Source: JBMNCQ01 sp049366715
GTDB taxonomy: Bacteria > Bacillota > Peptococcia > Peptococcales > BICA1-8
NCBI GenBank assembly: GCA_049366715.1
Contig: JBMNCQ010000054.1
Coordinates: 62,001 to 126,000, forward strand
Reading direction: 5' to 3'
Length of the DNA: 64,000 nucleotides
Under the pieces are notes generated by a model. That model did no database searches. It was not told the origin of the DNA and saw only the letters and a list, made by a program, of their open reading frames with translations. The translations under genes were made by a program, and so were the position numbers. The first letter of the stretch is position 1. Each line of letters starts with the position of its first letter. Of the stretch, positions 24,591-35,945 are shown piece by piece.

Positions 24591-27500
24591 TTGCAAAAGA
24601 AAACACTAGCGTCTTGTTTGATTCTGCTGATGGTTTTTAATCTGGTTTTACCTTATGTGGAGCCTGTATTTGCAGCTGAGGACAACGGATTAATCCTTGC
24701 CTGCCTTACCGACGGCAAAGGAATCCTGGGCAAAAATGAAAATGTTACCATAAGCCTGCGTAATGCTTCTTTTGATTCGGAAGATTCGTGGGGAGGGGCT
24801 TATAACCTGGGTGTGGAGCTGATTTTGGACGACGGTTTGGAAGTAGTCGGTCCGGCTCCCAATTACAAGGAATTGTTAGCAGGTGATGACGCCGGGAAAC
24901 AACGGGTATTTTGGAAAGATGTTAAGGATTTGAAATTAGGGGAAGATTTTAGTTTTCCCATTGAAGTAAAAGTTCTGGAGACTTTCCGCCGCCTGGATGA
25001 AGAAATTGATCCTGCAATGGATGAAGATGAGGACAGTGATCCGGTAGCGGTGGAGTTTGAAGATGTATTTCAGGGTAAAGTTAATATTTATGCCAGCGAT
25101 GATGCCCGGGTCTATAACGCCATAACCCCCACGGTAACCGGGACTTTTAACCTGGAAGTCGTTCCTTTTGAAGTCAAAGTTTCGGGCGGGGGCAAGCATG
25201 TGAAAGGTGCAGGCCTGAGTTCGGCTGACGGTAACTGGGAGCAGTATGAATACGGGATTAAAATCAGCAAAGGGACAGGCTATGCTTTAGACCTTGACCT
25301 TGCCAATGAGGTTGATGGCTCGCTGGAAGCGGGAGATTTCAGGCCGGCCCCTGCTTCGGAGACCGTTGCCGATAATAAGCGCCGGCAAAGCTGGAGCTTA
25401 TCCATGGCAGCGGAGACAGAGAATGAAAGTATTTCCTTTGACGCAGCCATCTTTAATCGGGCCATGGAGAATAATGATGAAAATACCGGCGCCATAATCT
25501 CTGACGGAAGCGAGCTGCAAAATAAGCTTACTTACACAGGCCGGGTCAGCGGCGGGGAATATTCCGGCAATATTAATTACTCTGCTACCGCCAAGGATAT
25601 CGTCATCATCAAATCCAGCAGCGGTTCCGTTGAGTATGGCGGGGAAATTGAACATACGCTGACCGTTCAAACCAATGAATATTATGATGTAACTGCAGTC
25701 CGGGTTGTGGACACGGTTGAAGACGGGCAGACCTTTGCTGCCTATACGCAAACCCCTGCACAGGTGCGGTCCAAGACGGAGAGTCCTGCCAAAAATGCCG
25801 CCGGGGAGACAATCCTAACCTGGGATTTAGGCGATATGCCTAAGGAAACGGTGATAACACTAAAATACACGACAACTGTGGATGCTAACTGGACTTCCCG
25901 CTATGGCGGAGGCCCGCTTTATGCCGGGGATACCGTAAGTAATAATGCTGCAGTCTATGGTACCGTATATTATCAGGTCGGAGCGGAAGTTAACGACAGT
26001 GCCGGTACAGGCAAGAAAGCGGCGGAACCGTCCATTGCCGAAGAAATAATCAAGGTAAACGGAACAGCGGCAGCCGATTCTGCCGAGGCTGATTTAACGG
26101 TAGGGGATACGGCTACCTTTGCCGTGAAGTATAATGCTGCCGGACTGGAAGTAAAGCAGCATCAGGTGGAGATCGTGGATTTCCTCCCCGAGGGGACGGT
26201 GCTGGTAAGTTCGTTAGCTGCCATTGCCTTAAACGGTGTGGAACCGCGCTATTATTCCGGCGGCCATTATCTCTTGTGGGAGCTGGGGGATTTGCCGGAG
26301 GATATCGGAACAATGACAGCCGAGGTTCAGGTCAGGGTGGCGGACGACCCCGTTGTTGTTTCCGATAAGGGGGAACAGAACCTGGTGAAATTGTCCTATC
26401 AGAATTCCCCGGGGAATGTAACAAGTAAAAGTGCTGCCGTCAGCCTGTCCTATATTGAGCCGGATCTGACCATTACCAAAACAGCATCGCCGGCAGTTGA
26501 TGCGGCAGGGGGGACTGAGGTTACCTTCACCCTGGAAGTAGAGAATACCGGCGGCAGCCCGGCCTATGAGGTAGTAGTTGAAGACCTGCTGCCCGGGGAA
26601 TTGACCTCTCCCGTAATGGACAGTTTAAATTCCCCCCCCGGAATGGATCTGACTGTGGAAGAAGATAAAGTGACGTTTACTGCTGTCCCCGGCATAGAGG
26701 CCGGGGAGACGGCAACCATTACGTATACGGCCACGGTGGTCAATCCGGTAGGGGCCGGCCGGCAGTTTACCAATACCGCGTCCCTTAAGGAGTATTACGG
26801 CAATTCTGGAGAACCCCGGCGGACATATAATCAGGATCTGCCCGGTGACAGCGCAAATTTAGAGGCACCGGCGGTTACTCTGACGAAAGCAGTCTACGCA
26901 CCGGCAGATATTTCCGGTCTGCGGATCGGCGACGAGGTAATCTATCGGATCACTTTAAATGTTCCCGCCGGTACTAGGGCCTTTAACGGATATATTGAGG
27001 AATATATCCCGGCCAACCAGACATTTGCGGCTGCTTATTATGCTGATCCGGAGGGAACGGCCTTAGCGGATATCGGGGATCTCAGCGGTAATGCTAAAAA
27101 AATACCTACCGGTGATTTAAGTGCCGGAGGCCATGATTACTATATTAAAACCAGAATAGATAACATTTCTTCCGGTAATAGTGAAACCCAGTCCAATGAC
27201 GCTGCCTTCTTCTGGGATGATAAGGACACGGAGGGAACTCAGCATAACACCTCCGACGAACCGGTAGAGATTACCGTGAAAAAACCCCAGTTAAAAATAT
27301 CCCTGACTCCGGACGAAGATACCATTGTTCAGGGCGGGACCGTTGATTTTACCGTAAGCATTGAGAATATCGGATTGAATACGGCCTATAATTTTACGCC
27401 TTCTGTAGCTATCCCCGATAGTGGTTTCAGTATCGCCGGTATTTCAGGCGGAGGGGAGTTTGCAGGTGATACGATTACCTTTCCTCAGGTGGTGAGCTTT

Positions 27501-30500
27501 GCTGAGGAAGATGTTTTGACCTACACCTTTCAGGCGACCCTTGATGAGCTTAGGTCCTCCGGCAGTCAGTATCAATTTATTGCCCGGACCGGAAATTACT
27601 ATACAACAGAAGATAGTGCAGGGGAACAGGCCTCCGTCCTGGATTCGTCCAATATAAAAATCCAGAGGGTGACCATTGCCCAGGAGATCATTGATCATTC
27701 CAATACAGGCGAGGATTATCTCCGCCCCGGTGATACGGTGACCTATCAAATTACCACTACGGTGGCGAGGGGTACCGTTGCCTATGATGTGGTGATTACG
27801 GACACCTTGCCGGCTGATTTTGAGCCGGTAAGCGGCGCTCAGACTGTGTTTGACATAGGTGACCAGGATGCCGGTACCGGAACGGAAGATATCGTAATTA
27901 CCCGGACGGTCCAGGCCCGGGCCAAAACAACGGTTAGTTATATTGCCAGTAAGTTGGAGACCAATCAGGTGAAAGTCACTTGGAACAAAATAAATGGTGA
28001 TGAGGACAGCAATATAACGGTAAATGCAGTTGATGTTTCCATAAATGTCAAGCGGCCCAGCCTAGCAATCGGAACCATAGCGGCATCAGGCACAGAATTT
28101 AATAATGCCACTCAGGAGATCACTATCACGGTGCCTGTGACAAACACGGGGCTTTCCCCTGCTTACGGGGGCAGCTTCCGGGCTGAGGTGGATCCGGAAT
28201 TTATAGTGACCGAAGTTATCCAGCCGGCAGCTACAACTTCCGATGCTACTACAATTCACTGGGATGACCTGGATATTCTGCCGGGGGCGGATGATAATCA
28301 GGAGTTTCAATTCAAAGTAAAACTTAAAGCGGACGGCACTTCCAGTGCCGGTGCCGGCAATTTACCGGTAAACTTCCGCATAAATTCTTATAAATCCCGG
28401 GACAGCGAAGACCACGTCAAGATCTACGGCTCTGTTGCTGGTGAGCCTAAATATCTAAAGATAGCCCCGGCAACCATCAGCAAGGAAATCGTATCTGCAA
28501 CGCTGTTTGCTCCCTGGGATAGTGACAGCTATACCAGACCGGGGGATACGGTGAATTACAAGGTTACCGTTGAGGTCCCTGCCAATACTACTCTTTATGC
28601 TGCAAGCATCACCGATACTCTGGGACCGGAGCAGGAGGCTGTTGCACTGGACGGGGCAGAGGCCTCAGGCCGGGAACTGACCCTGGCAGCGGCGGAAAAT
28701 CTTGCGGAGGGCAGCCATACTTATGAAATTGCTGCGGTAATTGATAATGAGCGGGCGTATACCCCGGACTATCAGTTTGCCAATACCGCTGCATTAAGCT
28801 GGGCGGACGGCTCCGCCGGTGCTGCGGTTCAGGGGCCTGTTGAAGAACCGGAACTGGGTCTTAGCATGCGTGCCGCAACCACTGATGACCCGCCAGGTGC
28901 CTTGACTAAACTGGATCAGGAGCATAGTGCGGCAACGGTAACCATTACCATTAGCAATGCCGGTGCAACGACTGCTTATAACCCGGTGATTGAAACGGGA
29001 GCACTGCCGGCCGGTATCGACATTACGGATATCAGTAACGGCGGGGTTAAGGATGAAGGGAAAATCATCTGGAATCTAAGTGAGGATATTGCCGGGGGCG
29101 ATAGTCTTGCTTTGTCCTTTAATATTACAGAGCAGACAGTTACACCGGCTAACACGGATTTAAACTTTTCTGCCGGGATAAATCAATACAGCAGTAAAGA
29201 TGACAGTACCGGGAAGACTTATAGCACCGCAGAGGCAAGCTTAACGATTCCCGTAGAAGGTAAGCATACCCTGACCGGGGCCAGCCCTGATTTTGTCCAA
29301 TTGATCGTTGAAGAAACCGGGGAATTCCTGCATACCTTAACGAATAACGGTGCGGGTCAGGACAGTTATGCGATTACTATGGAAAACCGGTATCCTGCTA
29401 AATTCTTTGTAAAAGCAGGAGATACCTGGCAGGAGCAGACACTGCCTTACAACACCGGTGCGATGAATAAAGGTGACGCGAAAGAGTTTAAGCTGGAAGT
29501 AACGCCGGAAATATCCCGGCCGAAAGGTGACAGCGATGTCCTCAAATTAACCGCCGTCAGTACCGGTAATGGCAGTCAGAAGGCAGAGGTTGCCGATACC
29601 GTAGAAATAATCGGCGCAGCATACAATAGCGTGTACTTTGACGGCATCACGGAACCCCAGGATGATGACGACTGGCAGGCAGAGTGGCGGGAGAGCACCA
29701 TTGGGGCCGGCAGTACCATTAAGCTGGCGGCTTTGACCAGTTATGATATTGACTCTGTAGAAGCCAAGATCAAGGGTGAGGACAGCGGATATATCGCCGG
29801 GACAAATGTTACGCCCATTTCTTTAACAAAACTTGCAGAGGGGAAATGGGAAGGTGATTTCACTTTGCCCGGCAGTATCTCCAATGGGACGTATTTTGTA
29901 GAATTCACTTCCTTTAATACCGGTAGTGAACAGGATAGAGAAACCCGGGATGAGATTCAAATTGCCAATAACACTTTTGTGATTGCCGAACCTGAGCTGG
30001 CCGTCGGTCTGACACCCGGTGAAAAAACGGTGGCGGCCGCCGAGGAGATTGAGTATACTTTAAGCATTGATAATCATGCGGGTGAAACCGGCGCTTATCA
30101 ATTTGTACCCTATGTGGAGCTGCCCCTTGGTTTAAAACTCAACAATGTTGACGGCAGTTACAGCTTTATTGACAGGATCATCCGCTTCTTCAGCGGTCCT
30201 ACCGTTTCGGAAGAGGTTTATGACGGGGAGCCCTTTGATCTAAGTGTGGCCGATTCTGTCTACCGCAAGTTTACTGTGGAAACCCTGGATTTAAGCGCCG
30301 ATGAAGAACTGAATATTTCCGCCGGCAGCGGGAACTACTACACGGCCGGGGATAAAGATGCCGCCAGGCGCAAAGACTCCGTGGGCACAGCAGCATTATT
30401 AAAGACGGCTACCGTAAGCTTTGTGAAATCCCTTGACGCTACGACAAATTCCGGGGAAGTCTATGTCCGGCCCGGTGACCAACTGGTCTACCTGTTAAAG

Positions 30501-33500
30501 GTAGATATTCCCGACGGCTTAATAGCGGCCAACGTGCAAATCCGGGAGGAGGTCAATGCAAATCTTATTATCAATGAAATTAAAGTGGGCAGTTACACCG
30601 AGACAGTTAATGACACCACCTGGACTAAAGAATATACTGCATTGGATACCGACAAGGATATTTATGTTTATGCTCAGGTAGTTAAAGATGTGGAAGCTCC
30701 TTTGCAGGCCCTGAGCACGGCTACGGTAAGCTGGACAAGTAAATACCGTGATTATCAGGATAGCATTACCCATGAGATGACCAGGGAAGTTAAAGAACCG
30801 TACTTAAGCCTGACCGGGTTTTCTGCTGATAAGGACGCCTTAACAGAGCCGGAAGAAGAAATAGAGTTCACGGCAGAATTGAGAAATGACGGCGGCAGTC
30901 CGGCCTATCAGGCAACGGTTATTGCTGTCCTGCCGGAGAGCCTGCAAGCAGTAAGCGGCGGTTTGGATAATGGTGACTATGACCCGGAAACCAATTCAAT
31001 TACCTGGATCGTAGAAAATGTTGCGGCGGCAGGTTCGGCGGAAATTAAATTTAGAGCTCAGGCTAGAGCCGATGCCGCACTAGCCATTAATGATCCTGTT
31101 GATTTAGAGCTCGTTCAGTATTATTCCACGGAACTTTCCCAGCATAGGGTGCACTACTTAGTTAACGACCGGGCACAAGTGAACCTGACCCGGCAGGGGG
31201 ATTCAACCCTGGAAGGAGGGGCTGTTCAGGAAATAAAAGCCGGTAACACCCTTGTTTTTGAACACCGGTTGAATAACCTGGGAGCAGGACAGGATACCTT
31301 TACCGTTACCATTGATTCTCCTTTTGCAGTTGTTTTAAAAGCAGACGGGCAAATAGTGGAAGACGGCAGAATCACGGTCAATGCCGGTGGCTGCAAAGAT
31401 TTAGAACTTACCGTGGAAGTGCCTGAAGAGACGGCTAAAACAGGTGATAACCTGAAGTATATCTATCTTACCGTAGACAGTGACTATCTGGGAAGTCCCC
31501 TGGCGGCACAGGATAGAATCAAAGTAATCGGCGAAGAGCTGGACGGCTGGGTAGATAACGGCTTGTGGAGTGCGTGGGATTATGCCGCTTACCGGGAAAA
31601 CTGGCAGGAAGCGGCTTACTATCCCGGGTCCGCCGTGAAGCTGGCCGCCCTTACTTCCGTAGATGTTACCGGAGTTTATGCACATCTGACGGGAGTTGAC
31701 GGGACGACCTATGGGAATAGCCTGGAATTAAATGCTGTTAATGAGGCTACGGATGTGGAAGACGGATTTACCAAGTGGGAGAACACCAGCTTTATTTTAC
31801 CCGACGGTTTACCGGAAGGCAGGTACTTTGTAGAGTTTACGACAGTAGCGGAAGAAGATCGGACGCCGACGGAGTTAAGGACTGAAAAAGGCTTTAACAA
31901 TTATTTCACCCTCAAAGGGAAAATTAATTTAGTTGGTACGGTAAGCGACCGGGAAACAGGTGAAGTGATCCCGGATGCGGCTGTTAAGCTCCTGGACCTG
32001 CAGGGAGTACCGGTAGCGGAAACAGCAACAGACAGTAGCGGTAATTACCGTTTTAACAATGTTGCGGTTAAAAAATACCGGCTGCAGGTTACCCATGATC
32101 TTTACCAGGATTTCCGGCAGATGATCAGTACTTTACCTGCCCAGCCGTCGGCTGACGAAGTCCGCTTTGATGTCCGGCTGTTGGACTTTGTCATTGAATT
32201 AGAAGCCAGCCCTTCTACCATAGTAGGTAATGGTACGGATACGGCAATCTTAATCGCCACCGTCCGGGATAAAGACGGCAACCCTATTCCCGGTGTAGAT
32301 GCTAAGTTCAATGCCCCTTTGGGAAGTTTCCCGGACGGCCGGGATGCAGTTACTGATGCTGACGGCCAGGCTCGAGTTACTTACCGGTCCGTAGCCATTG
32401 AAGGGATTGTTTCCCAAGAGATCCCTGTCAGGGTAGAGGTTTTCGACCCGGTGCGGGATTTATACGCCGAGGATCAGATTTTGATTACCTTTGCTCCGGG
32501 AGCTATTGCGGGGGTAGTATTAGATAACGAGACCGGTGAAGAGATAGAGGGCGCCAGGGTAGTGATTTATAATGAGGAATTAAATTTCCGGGCTACTTAT
32601 CTTACAGGGACACGTCCCGATCTGACCAAAGGTGAATACAAGATGGCTATTCCCCGGGGCAATGTTATCTATCATATCGAAATAACCAAACCGGTACTGG
32701 TCAATAATATGCTGGTGTATATGACCTTTAAGCAAAAGGCCAGAGCGGGAATGGTAACCGGTACAGGCCAGGAGCCTGCTTACCCCTCGGAAAATACCTT
32801 AACGGGCGTTATTTTGCAAAATGATACCCAGGGTATTCCCCAGTTGTTGGATCAAGGAACTTTACGGAAGCTGAGGGTCCGGCAGATTCAACAAACCGGA
32901 GAAGGCGCCGTGATTATCCCCGGTGGAATAGAAGGCAGCATTGATGAAGAAACGGGTATCTTCAGCGTGGAGGATTTACAGACCAATCAGAGCATGAGAT
33001 TTGCCATTACCAGGATTATTCCCGATACCGGTGAAGAAATAATCATTGGAACCATTAATGTCGAAATAAATGATAATGGGGAAATAAAAATCGGGACAAC
33101 CTTAATTGATCCCTATGGTACGATTACCGATGCGCAAACCGGTACGGTTCTTGAAAATGTGGCCGTGGAACTTTATTATGCCGATACACCGGAAAATATT
33201 GCAGCCGGGAAAACACCGGGACAATTAGTACCTTTGCCGGTTTTGGAAAATCCGCCTTTTCCGCCTAATGACAACAAAAATCCCCAATATAGTGATAGGT
33301 ACGGCAAGTATGCCTGGCTGGTATTCCCGCATACCGATTACTATATCGTGGCGAAAAAACCGGGATACGGAACCTATACCAGTGAAATCATCTCTGTGGG
33401 CGAAGAAATCGTGCGTCATGATTTTCAAATGCGGCGGGAAGCTGATCATGATAATGACCATGGCGGCGGCGGCGGGACAGTTATTCCCGGAATTTCCAAA

Positions 33501-34529
33501 GCTGCGAATCAGGCCGAAGATAAAGACATCGCAGTTTCATTGGAAGCCGGTCAGAAAAAATATGAAGAGGGCAGTATCATAACCTTTACCATAAACTATA
33601 AAAACAAAGTCAGCCTAGCGGCCAATGATGTGGTAGTTAAGGCTGCCATTCCCCGGTATACTGAAATTGCAGCGGCCGGCGGTGCGGAGCTTTCCGGCAA
33701 TTTTTTGATCTGGCATCTGGGTCAGCTGGCCGACAAGGCCGCTGGAAGTCTAACCTTTAAGGTTAAAGTTCTGGAAATACCCCAGGGGGAAGTCACGGTC
33801 AAAAGTACCGTCCAAATAACCAGTACGGATTCCTTAATCAATTATGAGGACGATATTTCAGTTATGGAAGTATTATTATTCTCCAACCGTTTTGGTAAAG
33901 GCTTTCATAAGTTGTACATTGTCGGTTATCCCGACGGCAACTTTAAACCTGACCGCTATGTTTCCCGGGCGGAGATTGCGGTTATTTTCTCCCGGATTCT
34001 GGATTTGCGGGGTTATGTCCAGAACGAATCCCTGTATACGGATGTACCTGAAGATCACTGGGCTGTTCAAGGGATAGAAGCAGCCGCACGAAAAGGACTG
34101 TTCGGAGGTTATGCCGACGGTTCCTTCCGTCCCGATCAGCCCATAACAAGAGCGGAACTGTCTTCCGTAATAGCCAGGTATTTGCAGCTGAGTGAACCTC
34201 AGCCTGTCAAGATCCATTTTAGTGACATCAAGGGTCATTGGGCGCTAAATGTTATGGAAGAGATATATCGTAACGGTATTATCAAAGGCTATGCCGACGG
34301 AACCTTCAGACCTGACGGCAACTTGATCAGGTCGGAGGCCGTGACGATGATTAACCGTCTTTTATACCGGGGGCCGTTACAAAATGTTGAACCTACTTTT
34401 CCTGATGTGCCCAAGGACCACTGGGCTTTTGGAGAGGTTGAGGAAAGCACCCGGAGTCATGAATTTATGAGAAATGAGGACGGCAGCGAAATACTGGAGA
34501 AATTGGTTGTTGACCAAATCAATATGTAA
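24591..34529 (+). CDS. Giant (3312-residue) SLH-anchored DUF11-repeat surface protein
   Basis: A secreted cell-surface protein. Signal peptide to about residue 29 (AxA cut), then a long array of immunoglobulin-like DUF11/CARDB-type domains. A RPGDxVxY-type module recurs near residues 777, 1043, 1314 and 1958. A larger block (NNxGAGQD domain plus an AALTS domain with a Trp-rich lead-in) occurs twice, near 1560-1800 and 2205-2445, 645 residues apart. A carboxypeptidase-regulatory-like domain (about 2447-2507), an invasin-like Big_1 domain (about 2535-2620), a His/Asp/Gly linker (about 2950) and a last DUF11 domain follow. Three SLH motifs (from about 3100; GYADGSFRPD twice) anchor it to the wall polymer. 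TTG start after AGAGGTGG. Its own promoter carries TTCAGT boxes; a role in adhesion or as a main surface-layer component is inferred. Confidence 0.92.
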   Translation: MQKKTLASCLILLMVFNLVLPYVEPVFAAEDNGLILACLTDGKGILGKNENVTISLRNASFDSEDSWGGAYNLGVELILDDGLEVVGPAPNYKELLAGDDAGKQRVFWKDVKDLKLGEDFSFPIEVKVLETFRRLDEEIDPAMDEDEDSDPVAVEFEDVFQGKVNIYASDDARVYNAITPTVTGTFNLEVVPFEVKVSGGGKHVKGAGLSSADGNWEQYEYGIKISKGTGYALDLDLANEVDGSLEAGDFRPAPASETVADNKRRQSWSLSMAAETENESISFDAAIFNRAMENNDENTGAIISDGSELQNKLTYTGRVSGGEYSGNINYSATAKDIVIIKSSSGSVEYGGEIEHTLTVQTNEYYDVTAVRVVDTVEDGQTFAAYTQTPAQVRSKTESPAKNAAGETILTWDLGDMPKETVITLKYTTTVDANWTSRYGGGPLYAGDTVSNNAAVYGTVYYQVGAEVNDSAGTGKKAAEPSIAEEIIKVNGTAAADSAEADLTVGDTATFAVKYNAAGLEVKQHQVEIVDFLPEGTVLVSSLAAIALNGVEPRYYSGGHYLLWELGDLPEDIGTMTAEVQVRVADDPVVVSDKGEQNLVKLSYQNSPGNVTSKSAAVSLSYIEPDLTITKTASPAVDAAGGTEVTFTLEVENTGGSPAYEVVVEDLLPGELTSPVMDSLNSPPGMDLTVEEDKVTFTAVPGIEAGETATITYTATVVNPVGAGRQFTNTASLKEYYGNSGEPRRTYNQDLPGDSANLEAPAVTLTKAVYAPADISGLRIGDEVIYRITLNVPAGTRAFNGYIEEYIPANQTFAAAYYADPEGTALADIGDLSGNAKKIPTGDLSAGGHDYYIKTRIDNISSGNSETQSNDAAFFWDDKDTEGTQHNTSDEPVEITVKKPQLKISLTPDEDTIVQGGTVDFTVSIENIGLNTAYNFTPSVAIPDSGFSIAGISGGGEFAGDTITFPQVVSFAEEDVLTYTFQATLDELRSSGSQYQFIARTGNYYTTEDSAGEQASVLDSSNIKIQRVTIAQEIIDHSNTGEDYLRPGDTVTYQITTTVARGTVAYDVVITDTLPADFEPVSGAQTVFDIGDQDAGTGTEDIVITRTVQARAKTTVSYIASKLETNQVKVTWNKINGDEDSNITVNAVDVSINVKRPSLAIGTIAASGTEFNNATQEITITVPVTNTGLSPAYGGSFRAEVDPEFIVTEVIQPAATTSDATTIHWDDLDILPGADDNQEFQFKVKLKADGTSSAGAGNLPVNFRINSYKSRDSEDHVKIYGSVAGEPKYLKIAPATISKEIVSATLFAPWDSDSYTRPGDTVNYKVTVEVPANTTLYAASITDTLGPEQEAVALDGAEASGRELTLAAAENLAEGSHTYEIAAVIDNERAYTPDYQFANTAALSWADGSAGAAVQGPVEEPELGLSMRAATTDDPPGALTKLDQEHSAATVTITISNAGATTAYNPVIETGALPAGIDITDISNGGVKDEGKIIWNLSEDIAGGDSLALSFNITEQTVTPANTDLNFSAGINQYSSKDDSTGKTYSTAEASLTIPVEGKHTLTGASPDFVQLIVEETGEFLHTLTNNGAGQDSYAITMENRYPAKFFVKAGDTWQEQTLPYNTGAMNKGDAKEFKLEVTPEISRPKGDSDVLKLTAVSTGNGSQKAEVADTVEIIGAAYNSVYFDGITEPQDDDDWQAEWRESTIGAGSTIKLAALTSYDIDSVEAKIKGEDSGYIAGTNVTPISLTKLAEGKWEGDFTLPGSISNGTYFVEFTSFNTGSEQDRETRDEIQIANNTFVIAEPELAVGLTPGEKTVAAAEEIEYTLSIDNHAGETGAYQFVPYVELPLGLKLNNVDGSYSFIDRIIRFFSGPTVSEEVYDGEPFDLSVADSVYRKFTVETLDLSADEELNISAGSGNYYTAGDKDAARRKDSVGTAALLKTATVSFVKSLDATTNSGEVYVRPGDQLVYLLKVDIPDGLIAANVQIREEVNANLIINEIKVGSYTETVNDTTWTKEYTALDTDKDIYVYAQVVKDVEAPLQALSTATVSWTSKYRDYQDSITHEMTREVKEPYLSLTGFSADKDALTEPEEEIEFTAELRNDGGSPAYQATVIAVLPESLQAVSGGLDNGDYDPETNSITWIVENVAAAGSAEIKFRAQARADAALAINDPVDLELVQYYSTELSQHRVHYLVNDRAQVNLTRQGDSTLEGGAVQEIKAGNTLVFEHRLNNLGAGQDTFTVTIDSPFAVVLKADGQIVEDGRITVNAGGCKDLELTVEVPEETAKTGDNLKYIYLTVDSDYLGSPLAAQDRIKVIGEELDGWVDNGLWSAWDYAAYRENWQEAAYYPGSAVKLAALTSVDVTGVYAHLTGVDGTTYGNSLELNAVNEATDVEDGFTKWENTSFILPDGLPEGRYFVEFTTVAEEDRTPTELRTEKGFNNYFTLKGKINLVGTVSDRETGEVIPDAAVKLLDLQGVPVAETATDSSGNYRFNNVAVKKYRLQVTHDLYQDFRQMISTLPAQPSADEVRFDVRLLDFVIELEASPSTIVGNGTDTAILIATVRDKDGNPIPGVDAKFNAPLGSFPDGRDAVTDADGQARVTYRSVAIEGIVSQEIPVRVEVFDPVRDLYAEDQILITFAPGAIAGVVLDNETGEEIEGARVVIYNEELNFRATYLTGTRPDLTKGEYKMAIPRGNVIYHIEITKPVLVNNMLVYMTFKQKARAGMVTGTGQEPAYPSENTLTGVILQNDTQGIPQLLDQGTLRKLRVRQIQQTGEGAVIIPGGIEGSIDEETGIFSVEDLQTNQSMRFAITRIIPDTGEEIIIGTINVEINDNGEIKIGTTLIDPYGTITDAQTGTVLENVAVELYYADTPENIAAGKTPGQLVPLPVLENPPFPPNDNKNPQYSDRYGKYAWLVFPHTDYYIVAKKPGYGTYTSEIISVGEEIVRHDFQMRREADHDNDHGGGGGTVIPGISKAANQAEDKDIAVSLEAGQKKYEEGSIITFTINYKNKVSLAANDVVVKAAIPRYTEIAAAGGAELSGNFLIWHLGQLADKAAGSLTFKVKVLEIPQGEVTVKSTVQITSTDSLINYEDDISVMEVLLFSNRFGKGFHKLYIVGYPDGNFKPDRYVSRAEIAVIFSRILDLRGYVQNESLYTDVPEDHWAVQGIEAAARKGLFGGYADGSFRPDQPITRAELSSVIARYLQLSEPQPVKIHFSDIKGHWALNVMEEIYRNGIIKGYADGTFRPDGNLIRSEAVTMINRLLYRGPLQNVEPTFPDVPKDHWAFGEVEESTRSHEFMRNEDGSEILEKLVVDQINM

Positions 34530-34545
34530 AAACATTTATGTTAAG

Positions 34546-34573
34546 AAGCAGGCAGATTTGCCTGCTTTTTTTT
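34546..34573 (+). terminator. Terminator of the giant SLH gene
   Basis: AGCAGGCA/TGCCTGCT stem with a 4-nt loop followed by a run of T, 17 nt after the stop codon. Confidence 0.85.
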
Positions 34574-34811
34574 GCAGGCAGCAGCTTTACCTATTGGACA
34601 AGGAACAGGGCGATAAAGCGGTGCAGGGTGCTTGGGCGGGCAGAGAAACAGCTGCCGTACGGTTTTTTTAAGACCAGCTGTAAAAACTAGTTGTAATTGC
34701 TAAATACCCGGTCTCAGAAATTTTCTTTAATATCTCCGGTAGAAAGGAGTATAATTGAAAATAGTTGAATAATACTTATGAGCAATATTCAAAGGAGGGT
34801 ATGTTGTTGTT

Positions 34812-35660
34812 ATGGATGTACTAAACCTGGCAATAAAATCTCTAGTTTTAGGCATTGTAGAGGGAATTACGGAATTTCTGCCCATATCTTCTACAGGTCA
34901 TCTGGTTATCTTTCAAAATTTGCTTAATTTTGAGGGCATAACCCCTGATTATGTTGAAATGTATACCTATGTAATACAGCTAGGTGCGATCCTGGCAGTG
35001 ATTTTTCTTTACTGGGATAAGATATCCGATACTTTAATAAATTTTTTTCCGGGCAAAGTAAGTTTTGGAAAGTCCGGGTTTAGATTCTGGCTGATGATTT
35101 TTATTGCTTGTATTCCCGGGGGGATCTTTGGCGTGCTTTTAGATGATCTGGCCGAAAAGTATTTATTTACTCCGGTTACTGTAGCCATAACATTATTCTT
35201 GGGCGGGATATGGATGATCTATGCTGAACGGAAATTTAGAAATAATAATCTTCAGGGGCAGGAATTAAGAGTTTCGGCCAGGCAGGCCCTGACTATCGGG
35301 CTTTTTCAATGCCTGGCGATCATACCGGGGATGTCCCGCTCTGCTTCAACGATTATCGGCGGATGGGTATCCGGGCTTTCCACTGTTGTTGCTGCCGAAT
35401 TTTCTTTTTTCTTAGCAATCCCGGTAATGGTCGGAATGAGTTTTTTAAAAATTTTAAAGATCGGCGGATTGACTAATCTCACCTCTTCGGAAATTATTTC
35501 CCTGGCCGTGGGTTTTATCGTATCCTTTATCGTCGCTTTAAAAGTTATTGATGGTTTTATTGCCTATTTAAAGAAAAGGCCTATGAAGATCTTTGCAATT
35601 TACCGGATGATATTTGCCGTTTTTGTTTTGGCGGCAGGAGTAGCCGGCATATTTAATTAG
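34812..35660 (+). CDS. uppP: Undecaprenyl-diphosphatase (UppP/BacA)
   Basis: A 282-residue integral membrane phosphatase that recycles the lipid carrier undecaprenyl diphosphate for peptidoglycan and surface polymers. The two family signatures are present: EGITEFLPISSTGHL (residues 17-31) with the catalytic Glu/Ser/His, and PGMSRSAST (about 175-183) with the Arg. About eight hydrophobic segments and normal length. ATG after AAGGAGGG with a somewhat long 12-nt spacing. It is a single-gene unit with its own terminator. UppP also confers some bacitracin tolerance in other species. Confidence 0.95.
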   Translation: MDVLNLAIKSLVLGIVEGITEFLPISSTGHLVIFQNLLNFEGITPDYVEMYTYVIQLGAILAVIFLYWDKISDTLINFFPGKVSFGKSGFRFWLMIFIACIPGGIFGVLLDDLAEKYLFTPVTVAITLFLGGIWMIYAERKFRNNNLQGQELRVSARQALTIGLFQCLAIIPGMSRSASTIIGGWVSGLSTVVAAEFSFFLAIPVMVGMSFLKILKIGGLTNLTSSEIISLAVGFIVSFIVALKVIDGFIAYLKKRPMKIFAIYRMIFAVFVLAAGVAGIFN

Positions 35661-35672
35661 GGTTATTACAGG

Positions 35673-35702
35673 AGGGACCGGTAGCATACCGGTCTCTTTT
35701 TT
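35673..35702 (+). terminator. Terminator of uppP
   Basis: GGACCGGTA/TACCGGTCT stem with GCA loop, followed by six T. Confidence 0.85.
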
Positions 35703-35945
35703 AGTGAAAAATAAAGCACGAAGAAAAATAAATATTATTTAGTTTATTAACAAAATTTATACGGGCGGAAATATTTTTTTGAATAAATACTATATACAAA
35801 ATACAGAAAATGTTATAGTATAGTTTATAGAAAAATTGCCTTTTATATAATACACTTAAGTAAGGGGTGGTAATCAGCATCGTCCGGTAATAAAGTGAAA
35901 AATGCTTCCCAAATCGTATTTATATCTCAAGGAGGACAAATTATT

